64,000 bases of DNA, taken from contig JACKEL010000001.1 of NCBI GenBank assembly GCA_020632975.1, positions 62,001-126,000 on the forward strand. The letters are read 5' to 3'. The notes beneath the pieces were generated by a model, which did not search any database, was not told the origin of the DNA, and saw nothing but the letters and a program-made list of their open reading frames with translations. Each line of letters opens with the position of its first letter. Within the stretch, counting starts at the first letter, position 1. Below are positions 52,945 through 62,388 of the stretch, one piece after another. The stretch is from Myxococcales bacterium. Lineage in GTDB: Bacteria > Myxococcota_C > UBA6777. Both the position numbers and the translations under genes were made by a program.

Positions 52945-53380
52945 CTTTTTCACTCCTTCATGGGTGGTCACTGTTACACAAACCAAACCTCGCCCCGCGC
53001 TCTATCACTTCCCAACAGAGGGGAAAAGCCCATCGTGGCGAGGTTCAAAGGTTTCTGTACACAAGACGCCAGCCCTTTCAAAAGGACGCAAAAGCCCACC
53101 ACAAAAAGAATGTCACACCACAAATCTCATTATGATTGTCACACTATGAGACTCCGTCTTTTTCTCAAATGTGCTTACGTGACTTTGTGAGGGTTGCAAG
53201 TCCAACCAAAAGGCGAGCCCGCTTTTCCCCGCTCTCTTCAAACACTTCCGAAGATGCACCTTGCCCAAGCATGGCATGATCCGTGTATGCTATCCCCACC
53301 TCTTCTTGAAAGATTGGTATCTCTGCGTCTGTGCAGGGCTTCGTTTTGTGGTTTTGTGTGATCAAAGCAAGGGCACCAAG
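52945..53380. promoter_or_regulatory. Intergenic region between arsM and the penicillin-binding protein gene
   Basis: A 436-bp divergent region without a credible gene. TGTCACAC occurs twice (53111-53118 and 53137-53144), 26 bp apart, and could be a regulator site. AAGGGC is the ribosome binding site of the rightward gene. A 100-codon reverse frame across 53165-53467 overlaps the next gene and is not supported. Confidence 0.4.
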
Positions 53381-56300
53381 ATGTTTCGTTTTGGCATGTA
53401 TCAAAAAACGCTCCCCCCCGAACACCCCTTGAGTCGGGCTTGGGCAGGCATCAAAGAACACTGGCATAGCTATGGTTGGTGGACTTTATTGGTGTTTGCC
53501 TTGGTCACAGCTTTGTCCACGGGGGCTTTTTTGTGGTTAGGGCTCCCACTCTCGGCCTGTTGGGGCTTTGGGATCTTTTTTGGATTCCAAGTGTGGGGGG
53601 CTTTTTGGTTTGTGATCTGGAGTCACCTCTTTGCGCGCGGTCGCATGGCGGAGATGCGTTGGCAAGGGAGTCGATTTTTCTGGCGGGGCTTGTTCAAGGC
53701 AGCGCTTGGTGGCGGGCTTGTCTGGGCCTTTTTGATATGGCGGCCCAACCTCTTCCAGTCGCTTTTTTGGAACACCTCGTTGCTCATTGGGGCGAGTGCG
53801 ATTGGGATCTCAGGTGCTTTCTCGCTTTTGACTTCGTTGATACTGCGCATCCAAGTGTACGGAAATGTGAATGTTGACTTCGCAGAGAACGCGATATCCA
53901 GCGTGGATACTTGGCGGCAGATCGCGCTGTTGTTTCCCTTTTTGTTTTTTGCCAACTTCGTGATCTTGATGCACGTCTGGCACCAACGCTACGTAACCCC
54001 CGAACTACGGCAGCAAGTGAACCAACGCCACCTTCAGTTGCGTGCGCTCCGCCTCAAGAGCCTTTTCGATCGCAACAACAAACCCCTCGGTCTCTACGAG
54101 CGAACAGAGAGCGACTGGCACGAAGAGTACAACGATCCCGCCCTTCTTCAGTGGCCGATCAGCCAAGCCATCGCACTTTCTGAGGGAGAGGTCCAACAGC
54201 CCACATGGTGGTGGCGCTATCTCCCTGATGGACAACAGCTTTTGTCCGAACCCTTTTCGCTCGAAGCCTTCTTACGTGTCCCTTACTACTTTTTGAAGCA
54301 GCGACGCAAAGTGGGTGGTAGTACCCCCGCACTACAGGCCGCAAAGAACTTCATCGACTTTGGAGAAGCGCGTCACCGCCGCGGCATCCTCAAGACCATC
54401 CAGATCAAGCTTTTTGAAGAGATCCCGCGCTCTTATGTCATGTCACAGCACCTCACACCACGTGAGATGATGGCGACCTACATGGCAACTCTTTGGAGCG
54501 GATACAGCAACCACTACGGCCTGCATCGTATGTCGCTGTATTACTTTGGACAGAGCAAGCCTTCCGCGCTGACTTGGAACCAAGCCGTTGTCTTGGCCGC
54601 CTCACTACCCAATCCAGGGCACCTCAACCCTTGGTTTTTGTCGAGTTGTCGCCAACACAAGTGTTCTACACGTGGCAGGAAACGAGCTTGGAAAACCTGG
54701 AACAAACGCATCGACGCCCTCAAAGAAAAGCTCCGCGCCCAAGGCATCAAAGTCCCTGACGACCTTCCAAAATTTGTCAACAAGATGAACAAGTTGCGCG
54801 TCCTATCCAAAAAAAACTTGATCCAAGACAGTCATATCCGTCGTTGGGTCCGCCAAGAACGAAAAGAGTACAAAGAGTGGCCCAAAGCTTCAGTGGCGCA
54901 GCTGAGCTTTGATTACGCGCTAACGCACACGCTTCAAAAGCCCGCCCCACCGCCTCCAAAGGCCAAGAGATATCGCAGCAAAGTCTCCCTTCCTCAAAAA
55001 CACCCCATCCTTGCGACCAAAGGAGCCAAAGCGTCCAGTCGTCCAGCATTCACCGCAGTCGCCCCGCAACCCCAAGCCCCAACATGGCTCCCTGCAAACT
55101 TTGTAGGGCTGATGATGCCTAGCCTAGAGACCTACCGCAAAGAGCTACCCACTTTGCAACTTGCCTTCACACTGGTAGATGCACGCGATGGGATGATCCT
55201 TTCGCAGTATGGGGGCGATCAGCAGGTCGATATGGCAAGCGCGGGAAAGCCCGTTGTGGGCTCAACCTTCAAGGTGCTGACGCTGCTCACTGCTGGGCGT
55301 TTTTGGCCCGACGCTTTGCCTCTTCTCAACGCAGGAGAAGGCAAGACTTACAAACAACGCAAGACCAAACGCTTCTTTTATCATCAGCCCCCCAAAGGAC
55401 GGGGACATGCGATTCAAAACAGCCACTCGATGGCCAAATACCTTACAAAGCGCGCGGCCTTGCGGGTGTCAGCCAACATCGGATTTGTGTTCTTTTCCTT
55501 GCGTTGGTCGTGGTTTACCCCCTCGTCGATGGACCAAGAGATCTTGCGCATTGGCCTGTCCCAGATGTACCAAGAAAAGTACAAGACGACGCCCGAAAAA
55601 GTCGCAAAGATCGTCGAAAAGCGGATCAAAGACCCCACCCTTTTGCTCATTGACTTGCGCGATCTCTTTGGATATCGCCCTTACTTCCGCGAACTTCGTC
55701 AAGGCTCTCTCTTTGAGGCCGCCAAAGCCCAGGCCATCTTGTCTTTGCTCAAACGACGCGCCATCGCCCCAAAAAGACTCACCCGTTTTCTCGATAGTGA
55801 TAGCCTCCAAGGTTTTTCTCGCAGACTTCAAGGCGAGTATTACCAGCACCGCGCGACCCTCCAAAAAGCTTGGGGCCCAGGGGTCTCGCTGCCTTTGCTC
55901 ATGTGGAACAAGGACTTCCGCATGGAGTTGGGCCTCCGCTACATCATCCACATCGCAAAACAAGTGACAGGTCTCGACCCACAAAAACGCCACCTTGCCC
56001 CTGTGATGACGATGACACTGGGGACACACAATGCTTCCAACAGCGAGTTGGCAGCCGTCGCAGCGACAGTTGCAGCCCAACAGGTCCGCCGTCCACACAT
56101 CATTCAAAGGCTTTATCGCGGTAAAAAGGTGCTTTACGATGCAGCGGTACAGCGCATCCAACCCAAGCTCGCTCTGTCTTTCCAAGAGACCTACCAAGCG
56201 ATGCAAAGTGTGTTGCGTGCAGGAACGGCCGCAAGATCGGGGGCGATGCTCGCCAAGAAACACGGCTACCGCATCCTTAAAGAGTCTGGCGCCAAGACAG

Positions 56301-57577
56301 GGACCGTCCAAAACTCCAAGGGCGTGAGCTGCATCGGGTTTGTAGGCCATCGCGCAGGCTCGCTCTCGCTGTCGACCCCTGAGTATCGACGACTCCGTAC
56401 TTTGCGACTGCGCAGTTCTTATACAACGCGCCTCGCTTCTTACGAAAAGGCCGTCAAACGGGAACAACGGCGTCTCGAAAAAGCCTCCACTCCCAAAGCC
56501 AAGGCGCGCATCGAAAAAGTCTTACAAGGTGCCAAAAAACGCCTCGAAGCGTACCAAAAGCTACTCCAACGATACGACGAGGCAGCACAGCGTTATCTGC
56601 GAACAGGGCGGATCTGGCGAGAAACGGAGCAACAAGCAGAGCGCGCTTGGTTATCCGCCGAGGTCCACAAAAAACGTGCGAGCCTTCACCAACGACAAGC
56701 CCACATCTATCGAGAGTATGCAGCAGGAAACGAACGCATGTTGCAGCTCTTCGTGAAATGGTTCGAGCGCTATCACAAAGAACGACAAGATCACCTACAA
56801 AAACGCACAGAAGAAGCTGAACAAGCCAAGCAGTCGTTCCAACGCGCTTCCCAAGCTCGCAAGGAAGCCCTCGAACAATATGAGAAAAAGGTCCAAGAGA
56901 TCGGCTTTCCTCGTCAACAAAAGCAACACTTTGCGCTTTACAAAAGCACCCAACAACAGCGCAAACAATGGCATCAGTCTCTCAGCGCAAAGTGCCGTGG
57001 CATCCGTGATGTTCGCGGATGTCAGTTGCGCTTGCTGATCGCCCAACGCGCCCCCAAAAGACAACTGGCCAAGCAGCTCCATGAAAGCCTGCGCCGCCTC
57101 CAACGCGCCAAGCTCGCTCTCCAACGCGCCAAGCTCGCGACGCGAAGAAGCCAAGCCCAAAAGAAACTGGCCCAAAAACGCCTCCAAGCTGCCCAAAAAC
57201 GCCTTGAGGCCGCCCAAAAGCGACTCGTCGAAAAGACCCCGCGCTTTTTGCACTACGTCCAACAACGACAAATCAACCGCGAACGCAAAACCAAGTGGCT
57301 TCAACGCGCCAAAGTGGAAGAGCAAGCAGGGATCGATCGTTTGAAGATCCGAGAACAAAGCCTCGAAAAACAAAAGCAGTTGTTGGTCCTCGCCAAGCAA
57401 CAAAAAGACACTTACAAGCGCACAGAAGCCCAAGTGTACACGACCCACAAAGCATGGTCGCTCAGCTCCTCCAAGGCCTGTTATCTGCTTTTTACGTTGC
57501 TTGCTCGTTGGAAAGAGTACGACGATCAAACCTCCGCTCCTGCCGCCACCAAACACGCCTCACTCATGAAAAAGTGA
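53381..57577 (+). CDS. Bifunctional penicillin-binding protein (GT51 + transpeptidase) with large C-terminal coiled coil
   Basis: A 1398-residue protein. Residues 1-200 hold four to five hydrophobic segments, many more than the single anchor of normal PBP1 proteins. Residues about 255-420 form a glycosyltransferase-51 domain (AIALSEGE in place of the usual ED(R)xF, KVGGSTPALQAAKN for GGST, KLFEEIPR, LTPREMMATYM, YYFGQSKPSAL). The transpeptidase domain (about 590-1000) has SxxK (S628-K631, GSTFK), SxN (S697-N699, RVSAN) and KTG (972-974), so it should form cross-links. Residues about 1010-1398 are a Lys/Arg/Glu/Gln-rich coiled coil. ATG 53381 with AAGGGC upstream. The altered glycosyltransferase motifs (ED to EG) may mean reduced activity. 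Confidence 0.83.
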   Translation: MFRFGMYQKTLPPEHPLSRAWAGIKEHWHSYGWWTLLVFALVTALSTGAFLWLGLPLSACWGFGIFFGFQVWGAFWFVIWSHLFARGRMAEMRWQGSRFFWRGLFKAALGGGLVWAFLIWRPNLFQSLFWNTSLLIGASAIGISGAFSLLTSLILRIQVYGNVNVDFAENAISSVDTWRQIALLFPFLFFANFVILMHVWHQRYVTPELRQQVNQRHLQLRALRLKSLFDRNNKPLGLYERTESDWHEEYNDPALLQWPISQAIALSEGEVQQPTWWWRYLPDGQQLLSEPFSLEAFLRVPYYFLKQRRKVGGSTPALQAAKNFIDFGEARHRRGILKTIQIKLFEEIPRSYVMSQHLTPREMMATYMATLWSGYSNHYGLHRMSLYYFGQSKPSALTWNQAVVLAASLPNPGHLNPWFLSSCRQHKCSTRGRKRAWKTWNKRIDALKEKLRAQGIKVPDDLPKFVNKMNKLRVLSKKNLIQDSHIRRWVRQERKEYKEWPKASVAQLSFDYALTHTLQKPAPPPPKAKRYRSKVSLPQKHPILATKGAKASSRPAFTAVAPQPQAPTWLPANFVGLMMPSLETYRKELPTLQLAFTLVDARDGMILSQYGGDQQVDMASAGKPVVGSTFKVLTLLTAGRFWPDALPLLNAGEGKTYKQRKTKRFFYHQPPKGRGHAIQNSHSMAKYLTKRAALRVSANIGFVFFSLRWSWFTPSSMDQEILRIGLSQMYQEKYKTTPEKVAKIVEKRIKDPTLLLIDLRDLFGYRPYFRELRQGSLFEAAKAQAILSLLKRRAIAPKRLTRFLDSDSLQGFSRRLQGEYYQHRATLQKAWGPGVSLPLLMWNKDFRMELGLRYIIHIAKQVTGLDPQKRHLAPVMTMTLGTHNASNSELAAVAATVAAQQVRRPHIIQRLYRGKKVLYDAAVQRIQPKLALSFQETYQAMQSVLRAGTAARSGAMLAKKHGYRILKESGAKTGTVQNSKGVSCIGFVGHRAGSLSLSTPEYRRLRTLRLRSSYTTRLASYEKAVKREQRRLEKASTPKAKARIEKVLQGAKKRLEAYQKLLQRYDEAAQRYLRTGRIWRETEQQAERAWLSAEVHKKRASLHQRQAHIYREYAAGNERMLQLFVKWFERYHKERQDHLQKRTEEAEQAKQSFQRASQARKEALEQYEKKVQEIGFPRQQKQHFALYKSTQQQRKQWHQSLSAKCRGIRDVRGCQLRLLIAQRAPKRQLAKQLHESLRRLQRAKLALQRAKLATRRSQAQKKLAQKRLQAAQKRLEAAQKRLVEKTPRFLHYVQQRQINRERKTKWLQRAKVEEQAGIDRLKIREQSLEKQKQLLVLAKQQKDTYKRTEAQVYTTHKAWSLSSSKACYLLFTLLARWKEYDDQTSAPAATKHASLMKK

Positions 57578-57762
57578 TCTTCCCCAAAAACATCTTGCGA
57601 CCTCCCCCATGTCTTCTCGTCTCCCCCAACAAGCCGCTCTCTGAAACCACGCTTTGGACCTCGTTTGTAAGTTTCTCTCAAAGCATGGTACGAAGGAAAA
57701 GGGGAATCCCCCACTCGGCTCCTTCACAGGAAACAGAATGCTCAGACAAAAGGAGGCTCACG

Positions 57763-58386
57763 ATGGCCCTTCGACGGATCTTTTTTGTTCTCTCCCTCGC
57801 CCTCGCAGCATCTTGGTTTGCACCAAGCAACGCAGAAGCCCAAACCATCTACGGTTTGTGGCGCTCCACCAGCGGAAATACTTTTGAGATCCCTTTCTCT
57901 CGCGGCAATCGCTTTGACATCGTGTTGACACGCCCCAACGGACAACGCGTGGTCCTCCCTGGCGCTTGGGTTCGCGGAATGCGCGGCATCCAGTTCAACT
58001 ATATGTACGGAAGAAGCCGATACATCGGCACATTTAGCGCTCGTCGCTCCAACTTGGTTCGCGTCCTCGCTCCCAATGGCAAAGTGAGTTGGTGGAAGCG
58101 CTCAAGCTCCCGTCGTAGCCGTGGAATCGCGTGGGCTGGCCGTTGGCGCTCGACCTCTGGCAACATCTTCACGGTCCCCCATAGCCGTGGGCCCTTCAAT
58201 ATCATCGTGACTTACCGTAATGGCCGCAAAGGTGTGCTTCGAGCCCACTGGGTTCGCGGTCTTGTGGGCATCCAATTCCGTTATGGTCGCCCAGCCAACA
58301 CCGTGACCTACAACCCCCGCAGACCCGGTCGTCTCCGCGTTGTAGATGCACGTGGCCGCATCTTCTGGTGGATTCGCGTGGATTGA
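57763..58386 (+). CDS. Secreted protein with two tandem repeat domains, unknown function
   Basis: A 207-residue exported protein with a signal peptide (MALRRIFFVLSLALAASWF..AEA). The mature part is two copies of about 85 residues: each begins GLWRSTSGNTFEIPFSRG or GRWRSTSGNIFTVPHSRG and contains VLPGAWVRGMRGIQF or VLRAHWVRGLVGIQF, ending in a W-rich segment (KVSWWKR; RIFWWIRVD). The basic, tryptophan-rich surface suggests binding to a polymer such as peptidoglycan or DNA, though this is inference. ATG 57763 with AAAGGAGG. It follows the penicillin-binding gene by 185 bp on the same strand. Confidence 0.8.
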   Translation: MALRRIFFVLSLALAASWFAPSNAEAQTIYGLWRSTSGNTFEIPFSRGNRFDIVLTRPNGQRVVLPGAWVRGMRGIQFNYMYGRSRYIGTFSARRSNLVRVLAPNGKVSWWKRSSSRRSRGIAWAGRWRSTSGNIFTVPHSRGPFNIIVTYRNGRKGVLRAHWVRGLVGIQFRYGRPANTVTYNPRRPGRLRVVDARGRIFWWIRVD

Positions 58387-58425
58387 TCGCCTCTTCCTCT
58401 CTCCCACCAACTCTCCCCAAGACCC

Positions 58426-58483
58426 AAGACCTTTCGGTCACAACCTCCCCGAGCCCCGAGACCTTTCAGTCACAAACCTCCCC
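58426..58483. repeat. Two-copy direct repeat between convergent genes
   Basis: AAGACCTTTCGGTCACAAC and GAGACCTTTCAGTCACAAAC, each followed by CTCCCC, begin at 58426 and 58458. They lie in the 111-bp gap between convergent genes, and each contains a small palindrome-like core (GACCTTTCGGTC). The core resembles the unit of the array at 39611. Confidence 0.5.
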
Positions 58484-58497
58484 CACAACAAGACGCC

Positions 58498-60534
58498 CTA
58501 CCAACGAAAACCTCGTTTCTTTCGTTGTTTCTTGCGTTCTTCTCGACGTTTCTTTCTTTTGTCTCGCCACTTTGCAAACCATCCTTTGGGCTTTTGGTCT
58601 TGCGCTCCAGACACTCTCTTTTCGATGGTTTTGCGAAAAGGTCGAAGGATAGGATGCTTTTCGATGATCGCATCAAGGAAGCCGCGCATAAAACGCCGCG
58701 ACAAGGTCTGCATCAGTTTGGGATTCATATCTTCGAGCAGATAAGTCTTGATCGAAAAGCCCGTGGTCAGGGAGTAACCTTCAGGGATCTTGCGAAAGTG
58801 TTTGTTCACGATGCCAGACAAGATCCCGATCATGGCTTTTTTCAACAGCTTTTTGTTTTCTTTGACGACTCCTATCTCCAGTTGATGAACGCGAAAGGTC
58901 GCTTGAACCCACGTCCTTTCGTCATCTTTGGGGCGCAAGTCCAACAGTGCATGGATCTGCCCTTTTTTGATCTGAAGCGGCATCTTTTCACGATCGATAA
59001 AGCGGTTGATCAGGGTCGAAGGGATGTGGCGCAAACTGAGGCGATGGCCTCCATTCGCTTGTTTGGAGGCCACAAATCGCATGTTACCGTGCCCCAAAGC
59101 CCATGCTTTCCCCTCCCCAGAAAAAGGACGCGCCAAAAGGTAACGGATATCGAGATCTTGCAGTTTCGCAAACACGCGGTTGAAGACCAATTTGACCTTG
59201 CGCGGCGGTTCTTGCGGGGCTTTGCGATTGCGCATCTTGAAATGCAATGTCACTTCGCCTTCGTGAAGTTCCAAGTTCTTCATCTTGAGCCACGGAGGTT
59301 TACGTCGGAGACGGCGTTTCTTCGCTCTCTTTTTCAGAAAATGCAGCACAAACAAAGGCTTCTGCGCCTTGACTTGATCCAAAGAGATCATGCCGTACAA
59401 CAACGGCCAAAGATCAATCGAGACGGTTGCTTGGGGGATACGCAACTCCATCTTTTGGTGGGGCTCTTGGCTTTGTAAGACAAAGTCTTTTATCGTGACG
59501 CCACCTTTTAGCTCACGAAGATCTGCGCGCAACGACTTGATCTGTAAGTGTCTTTCGCGACCAACCCCAAGGCGATGTTGCATCGAAAAACGTCCTTGCT
59601 CAAGCTCGACGTGCAAGACACGTGGGGACAGCAACTGTAGTGTTTCTCGTAGCTTTTTGGGATCGCGCGGTGGGTTTGGCGGACCTTCGCGCATCAAGCG
59701 AACATGTGGACCCACCAAACGCAGACGCTCCAACTTTGGAGAGGGCGACAGCAGTTCATCAAGGCTCAAAGCAAGCTCACCTTGGGGTACTTGGATCTGA
59801 AGCGTCTGTTTCTTCATCTTCACCGATATATCGGCCTTTTGAATGCGCAAAGCCCCACGCATCGCAAGCAAACTTGCATGGACAGACTCGACACGCACGA
59901 GGATCTTTTGTGGCCGATGTTGCGCAAAAAACAGCTTACCATCTTCGATCTTGAGGGAGTCGATCTGCAACAAACGCTGACGAAAACGCTTCATGTTGAG
60001 GCGTAGTTTGGCGATCCTCGCCTTGAGTCCTTTTTGCGGCGCGTGCTCCTTGGCGGTGGCCTTCTTTTGTGCCGTTTGGGGTGCAGGCTGACTTGTGGGG
60101 AGCCCCTTGAGCGCTCCCCATCGACGCCAAAGCGCCTTGGCATCGCGAATCTTGTCAAGTTGCTCGGCATCTTGAACATCCATCCCACGCAACACCCGAA
60201 TCTTTGGACGATGCACAGAGATCCCAGCAACCCGACGCCCCCCCAACAAGACCCGCCAGATCCACAGGTTGACGATCCCTTCGGAAGCATGGAGAGAAAG
60301 CGACGTTCCCCTCTGCACTCGAACAAGCTGCAACGAGCGAACCCGCAACACCCCTGAAAAGATATTGGCCTCCACCACTTCCCCAGAAAGGCCGTGCTTT
60401 TTCAGGCGATTCAGTGCGATCTGCGCAAGCTCCTTGGGGAAGAACAGCGCCAACACCAAAGACGCCACAAGCCCAAGTGCTGCAAGACCCAACAGCCATC
60501 GCAGCCATCGCCCTCGTTTCTTTGTCTCCGTCAT
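58498..60534 (-). CDS. AsmA-like / DUF748-type envelope protein
   Basis: A 678-residue protein with an N-terminal membrane anchor (about 10-33, LRWLLGLAALGLVASLVLALFF), then a long stretch of beta-rich, repeating sequence of the AsmA/TamB/DUF748 kind (SLKIEDGKLFF, VTLHFKM, LHEGEVTLHF), ending in a highly basic tail of Lys and Arg. Such proteins are thought to bridge the periplasm and move phospholipids. The ATG at 60534 overlaps the stop of the preceding glycosyltransferase gene (ATGA at 60531-60534), so the two are translationally coupled. Confidence 0.77.
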   Translation of the reverse strand: MTETKKRGRWLRWLLGLAALGLVASLVLALFFPKELAQIALNRLKKHGLSGEVVEANIFSGVLRVRSLQLVRVQRGTSLSLHASEGIVNLWIWRVLLGGRRVAGISVHRPKIRVLRGMDVQDAEQLDKIRDAKALWRRWGALKGLPTSQPAPQTAQKKATAKEHAPQKGLKARIAKLRLNMKRFRQRLLQIDSLKIEDGKLFFAQHRPQKILVRVESVHASLLAMRGALRIQKADISVKMKKQTLQIQVPQGELALSLDELLSPSPKLERLRLVGPHVRLMREGPPNPPRDPKKLRETLQLLSPRVLHVELEQGRFSMQHRLGVGRERHLQIKSLRADLRELKGGVTIKDFVLQSQEPHQKMELRIPQATVSIDLWPLLYGMISLDQVKAQKPLFVLHFLKKRAKKRRLRRKPPWLKMKNLELHEGEVTLHFKMRNRKAPQEPPRKVKLVFNRVFAKLQDLDIRYLLARPFSGEGKAWALGHGNMRFVASKQANGGHRLSLRHIPSTLINRFIDREKMPLQIKKGQIHALLDLRPKDDERTWVQATFRVHQLEIGVVKENKKLLKKAMIGILSGIVNKHFRKIPEGYSLTTGFSIKTYLLEDMNPKLMQTLSRRFMRGFLDAIIEKHPILRPFRKTIEKRVSGAQDQKPKGWFAKWRDKRKKRREERKKQRKKRGFRW

Positions 60535-61313
60535 GAATCCCCTCTCAAACGGTATATCTTTGCTAAAACAGCGATCTCCCATAATACTTGCGTAGCGTGT
60601 CGCAACCACATCCCAGAGTATCCGTGATTTTCCCAATGTCGAAGAGGATACTCCAACGTGCGTTGCCCAGAGATCGGGCTTTTGGCTTGCTTCATCTTAC
60701 GCCGCAACAAAAACTCAGCTTGCCACAACAGCGCGCACGAAAAGGGACGAGAAAGCGTCTCGATAACACTATGTGATGGAAGATAAACCTGCGAAAAACA
60801 TAAGGTGTCATACACAGAAAGATCAATCGCAAGGCTGATCCCTGTCGCAAAGATCCGCTCGTAATAAAGTCGAACCAACGAGCGTTCGATCTCTCTACCC
60901 AAGAGCCGCAGCCTCGCGGCCATCACGTGATCCACCCCTTCGCTTTTGTGCAACAAAGCGAACATGCCTTCCACATCTTCTGGGTACACTTCTCCTTCAG
61001 CTTCCCATGTGCACGCAGCTTGCGCCCCTTCCGCAAAGCCCCACAAGATCCCTTGGCGCACAGCCTCATTCATCTCTACAGAACGCACACGAAAAGGCTT
61101 TTCCTCTCGCAGCATGCCATGTACCCGAGGAAAACATGCTTCTCCCAAGCGATGCTGGATCTTCTCAAAGGCTTCTTTGTTCAGCCCCACCAACACCAAC
61201 GACCACGTAGGATACAATGAGAGCGCCTTCTCCATCCATCGCAACTTGCGATCCCACCGCTCTCTCCCCGCAAAAGGAATCACGATAGCGTGTTGACCTG
61301 CCAACAAAGTCAT
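60531..61313 (-). CDS. Glycosyltransferase family 2-like protein, degenerate
   Basis: A 260-residue protein with the outline of a polyprenol-phosphate GT2 (AIVIPFAGRERWD start, MAARLRLLGREIERSLVRLYYERIF, FSQVYLPSHSVIETL). The usual DxD metal motif is replaced by CTWEAEGEVYPED, so catalysis is uncertain. No membrane segment at the C-terminus. It lies between a methyltransferase and an AsmA-like gene in one operon. ATG 61313 with AAGGGC upstream. Confidence 0.68.
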   Translation of the reverse strand: MTLLAGQHAIVIPFAGRERWDRKLRWMEKALSLYPTWSLVLVGLNKEAFEKIQHRLGEACFPRVHGMLREEKPFRVRSVEMNEAVRQGILWGFAEGAQAACTWEAEGEVYPEDVEGMFALLHKSEGVDHVMAARLRLLGREIERSLVRLYYERIFATGISLAIDLSVYDTLCFSQVYLPSHSVIETLSRPFSCALLWQAEFLLRRKMKQAKSPISGQRTLEYPLRHWENHGYSGMWLRHATQVLWEIAVLAKIYRLRGDS

Positions 61314-61370
61314 CGACTTGCCCTTCTCCTTCCCGTCCATCCAAGGATTTTCTTGCCCACACCCCAAGTC

Positions 61371-62129
61371 CTAAGAGATCTTCTTACAAAGAGCCCATAC
61401 ACTTAGACCCGGCGGTCGAAGTCCCCATCGCTCCATCTGCAACAACAGCCGATTTTCCGTCTCCAAGACACCCGCGATGCCTTCTGTTGCGACTTGGCCT
61501 CCCTTCCATTGACCGATCCCCTCTTCGGTCACTTCAGAGCGCCCAGCCCGCAAACGCTCCCAAGCCACGGACAACAACCGTACAGGCAACAAAGATGAAA
61601 ACAGATACCCCCAACGCAAGGGCTTCACCCCACCAGCTTCCAACACAGGGCGCAGGGTGTCCCAACGATAACGCCGATAGTGCGCCAAAAACGTATCATG
61701 CGAAGAGAAAAGAGACTGAAAAGCAGGCACAGTCACGAGGACATAGCCATCGTCGCGCAAAGCCCGCCCCACATAATCTCGCAAAAGCCCCACATCATCG
61801 GGCACGTGCTCTAAGACATCGAGCAACAAGAGAAGAGAAAACGAGTGTTGCTCTAACTCCCCAAGGTCCCGAACAAAGGAGGCTTGCGCATAACGCCCTG
61901 AAAGCTGCTCGATCTCCTCTTCCGTCAAGGCGGGATCAACCCCCACCCACGACAGGTCCTCTCCACCACCACAGACTTCCGCAGCCGTGAAACCATCGCC
62001 ACATCCGACATCCAAGACCCGTCGAGGAGAAAGCGAGAGACCATCCACGATCCGCGCCAATGTCCGCGCCCGTGCGATCTCCCATGGATGTCGTCTCGCC
62101 CCTTCCATTCGCGCTTCTTTCAAGTCCAT
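61371..62129 (-). CDS. SAM-dependent methyltransferase (class I)
   Basis: A 252-residue class I methyltransferase: motif I VLDVGCGDGFTAAEV, motif II WVGVDPALT, then LLLLDVLEHVPDDVGLL (the Asp-Val-Leu-Glu-His type of polysaccharide or lipid methylases) and VLVTVPAFQSLFSSHDTFLAHYRRY. The start is ATG 62129 with AGGAAG upstream; codons further upstream are open but not homologous. First gene of a methyltransferase/GT2/AsmA-like operon. Substrate unknown; cell-envelope glycolipid suspected. Confidence 0.85.
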   Translation of the reverse strand: MDLKEARMEGARRHPWEIARARTLARIVDGLSLSPRRVLDVGCGDGFTAAEVCGGGEDLSWVGVDPALTEEEIEQLSGRYAQASFVRDLGELEQHSFSLLLLLDVLEHVPDDVGLLRDYVGRALRDDGYVLVTVPAFQSLFSSHDTFLAHYRRYRWDTLRPVLEAGGVKPLRWGYLFSSLLPVRLLSVAWERLRAGRSEVTEEGIGQWKGGQVATEGIAGVLETENRLLLQMERWGLRPPGLSVWALCKKIS

Positions 62130-62388
62130 CGATCTTCCTCTCCGATCCTTGGTGTGTACACTACGGAAAACACGCCACGATGCGCTGTTCCATCCAATGA
62201 TGCCGTCCTCTTCGATACAACAAAAACCATCGAAACCCAAGCCCCCTCCAAGACAAAGCACCCGCTCCGACTCGACCTTTCCTCCAAGAAACCACCCCTG
62301 TTCCTCTTTGCCTTGACAAATCAACCACCAAACATCCATCCTCCTCCAACTTTCCCTATCCCCCAAACACAAACAAGGACAGACCAAG

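Noticed and set aside
53165..53467. A 100-codon reverse open frame in the arsM/PBP gap
   Set aside because: It overlaps the start of the PBP gene, has no clear ribosome binding site and its translation resembles no family.
55469..56467. A 332-codon reverse open frame
   Set aside because: It lies wholly inside the penicillin-binding gene on the other strand, with low-complexity composition and no ribosome binding site.
58525..59478. A 317-codon forward open frame
   Set aside because: It is antisense to the AsmA-like gene and has no recognised motif or ribosome binding site.
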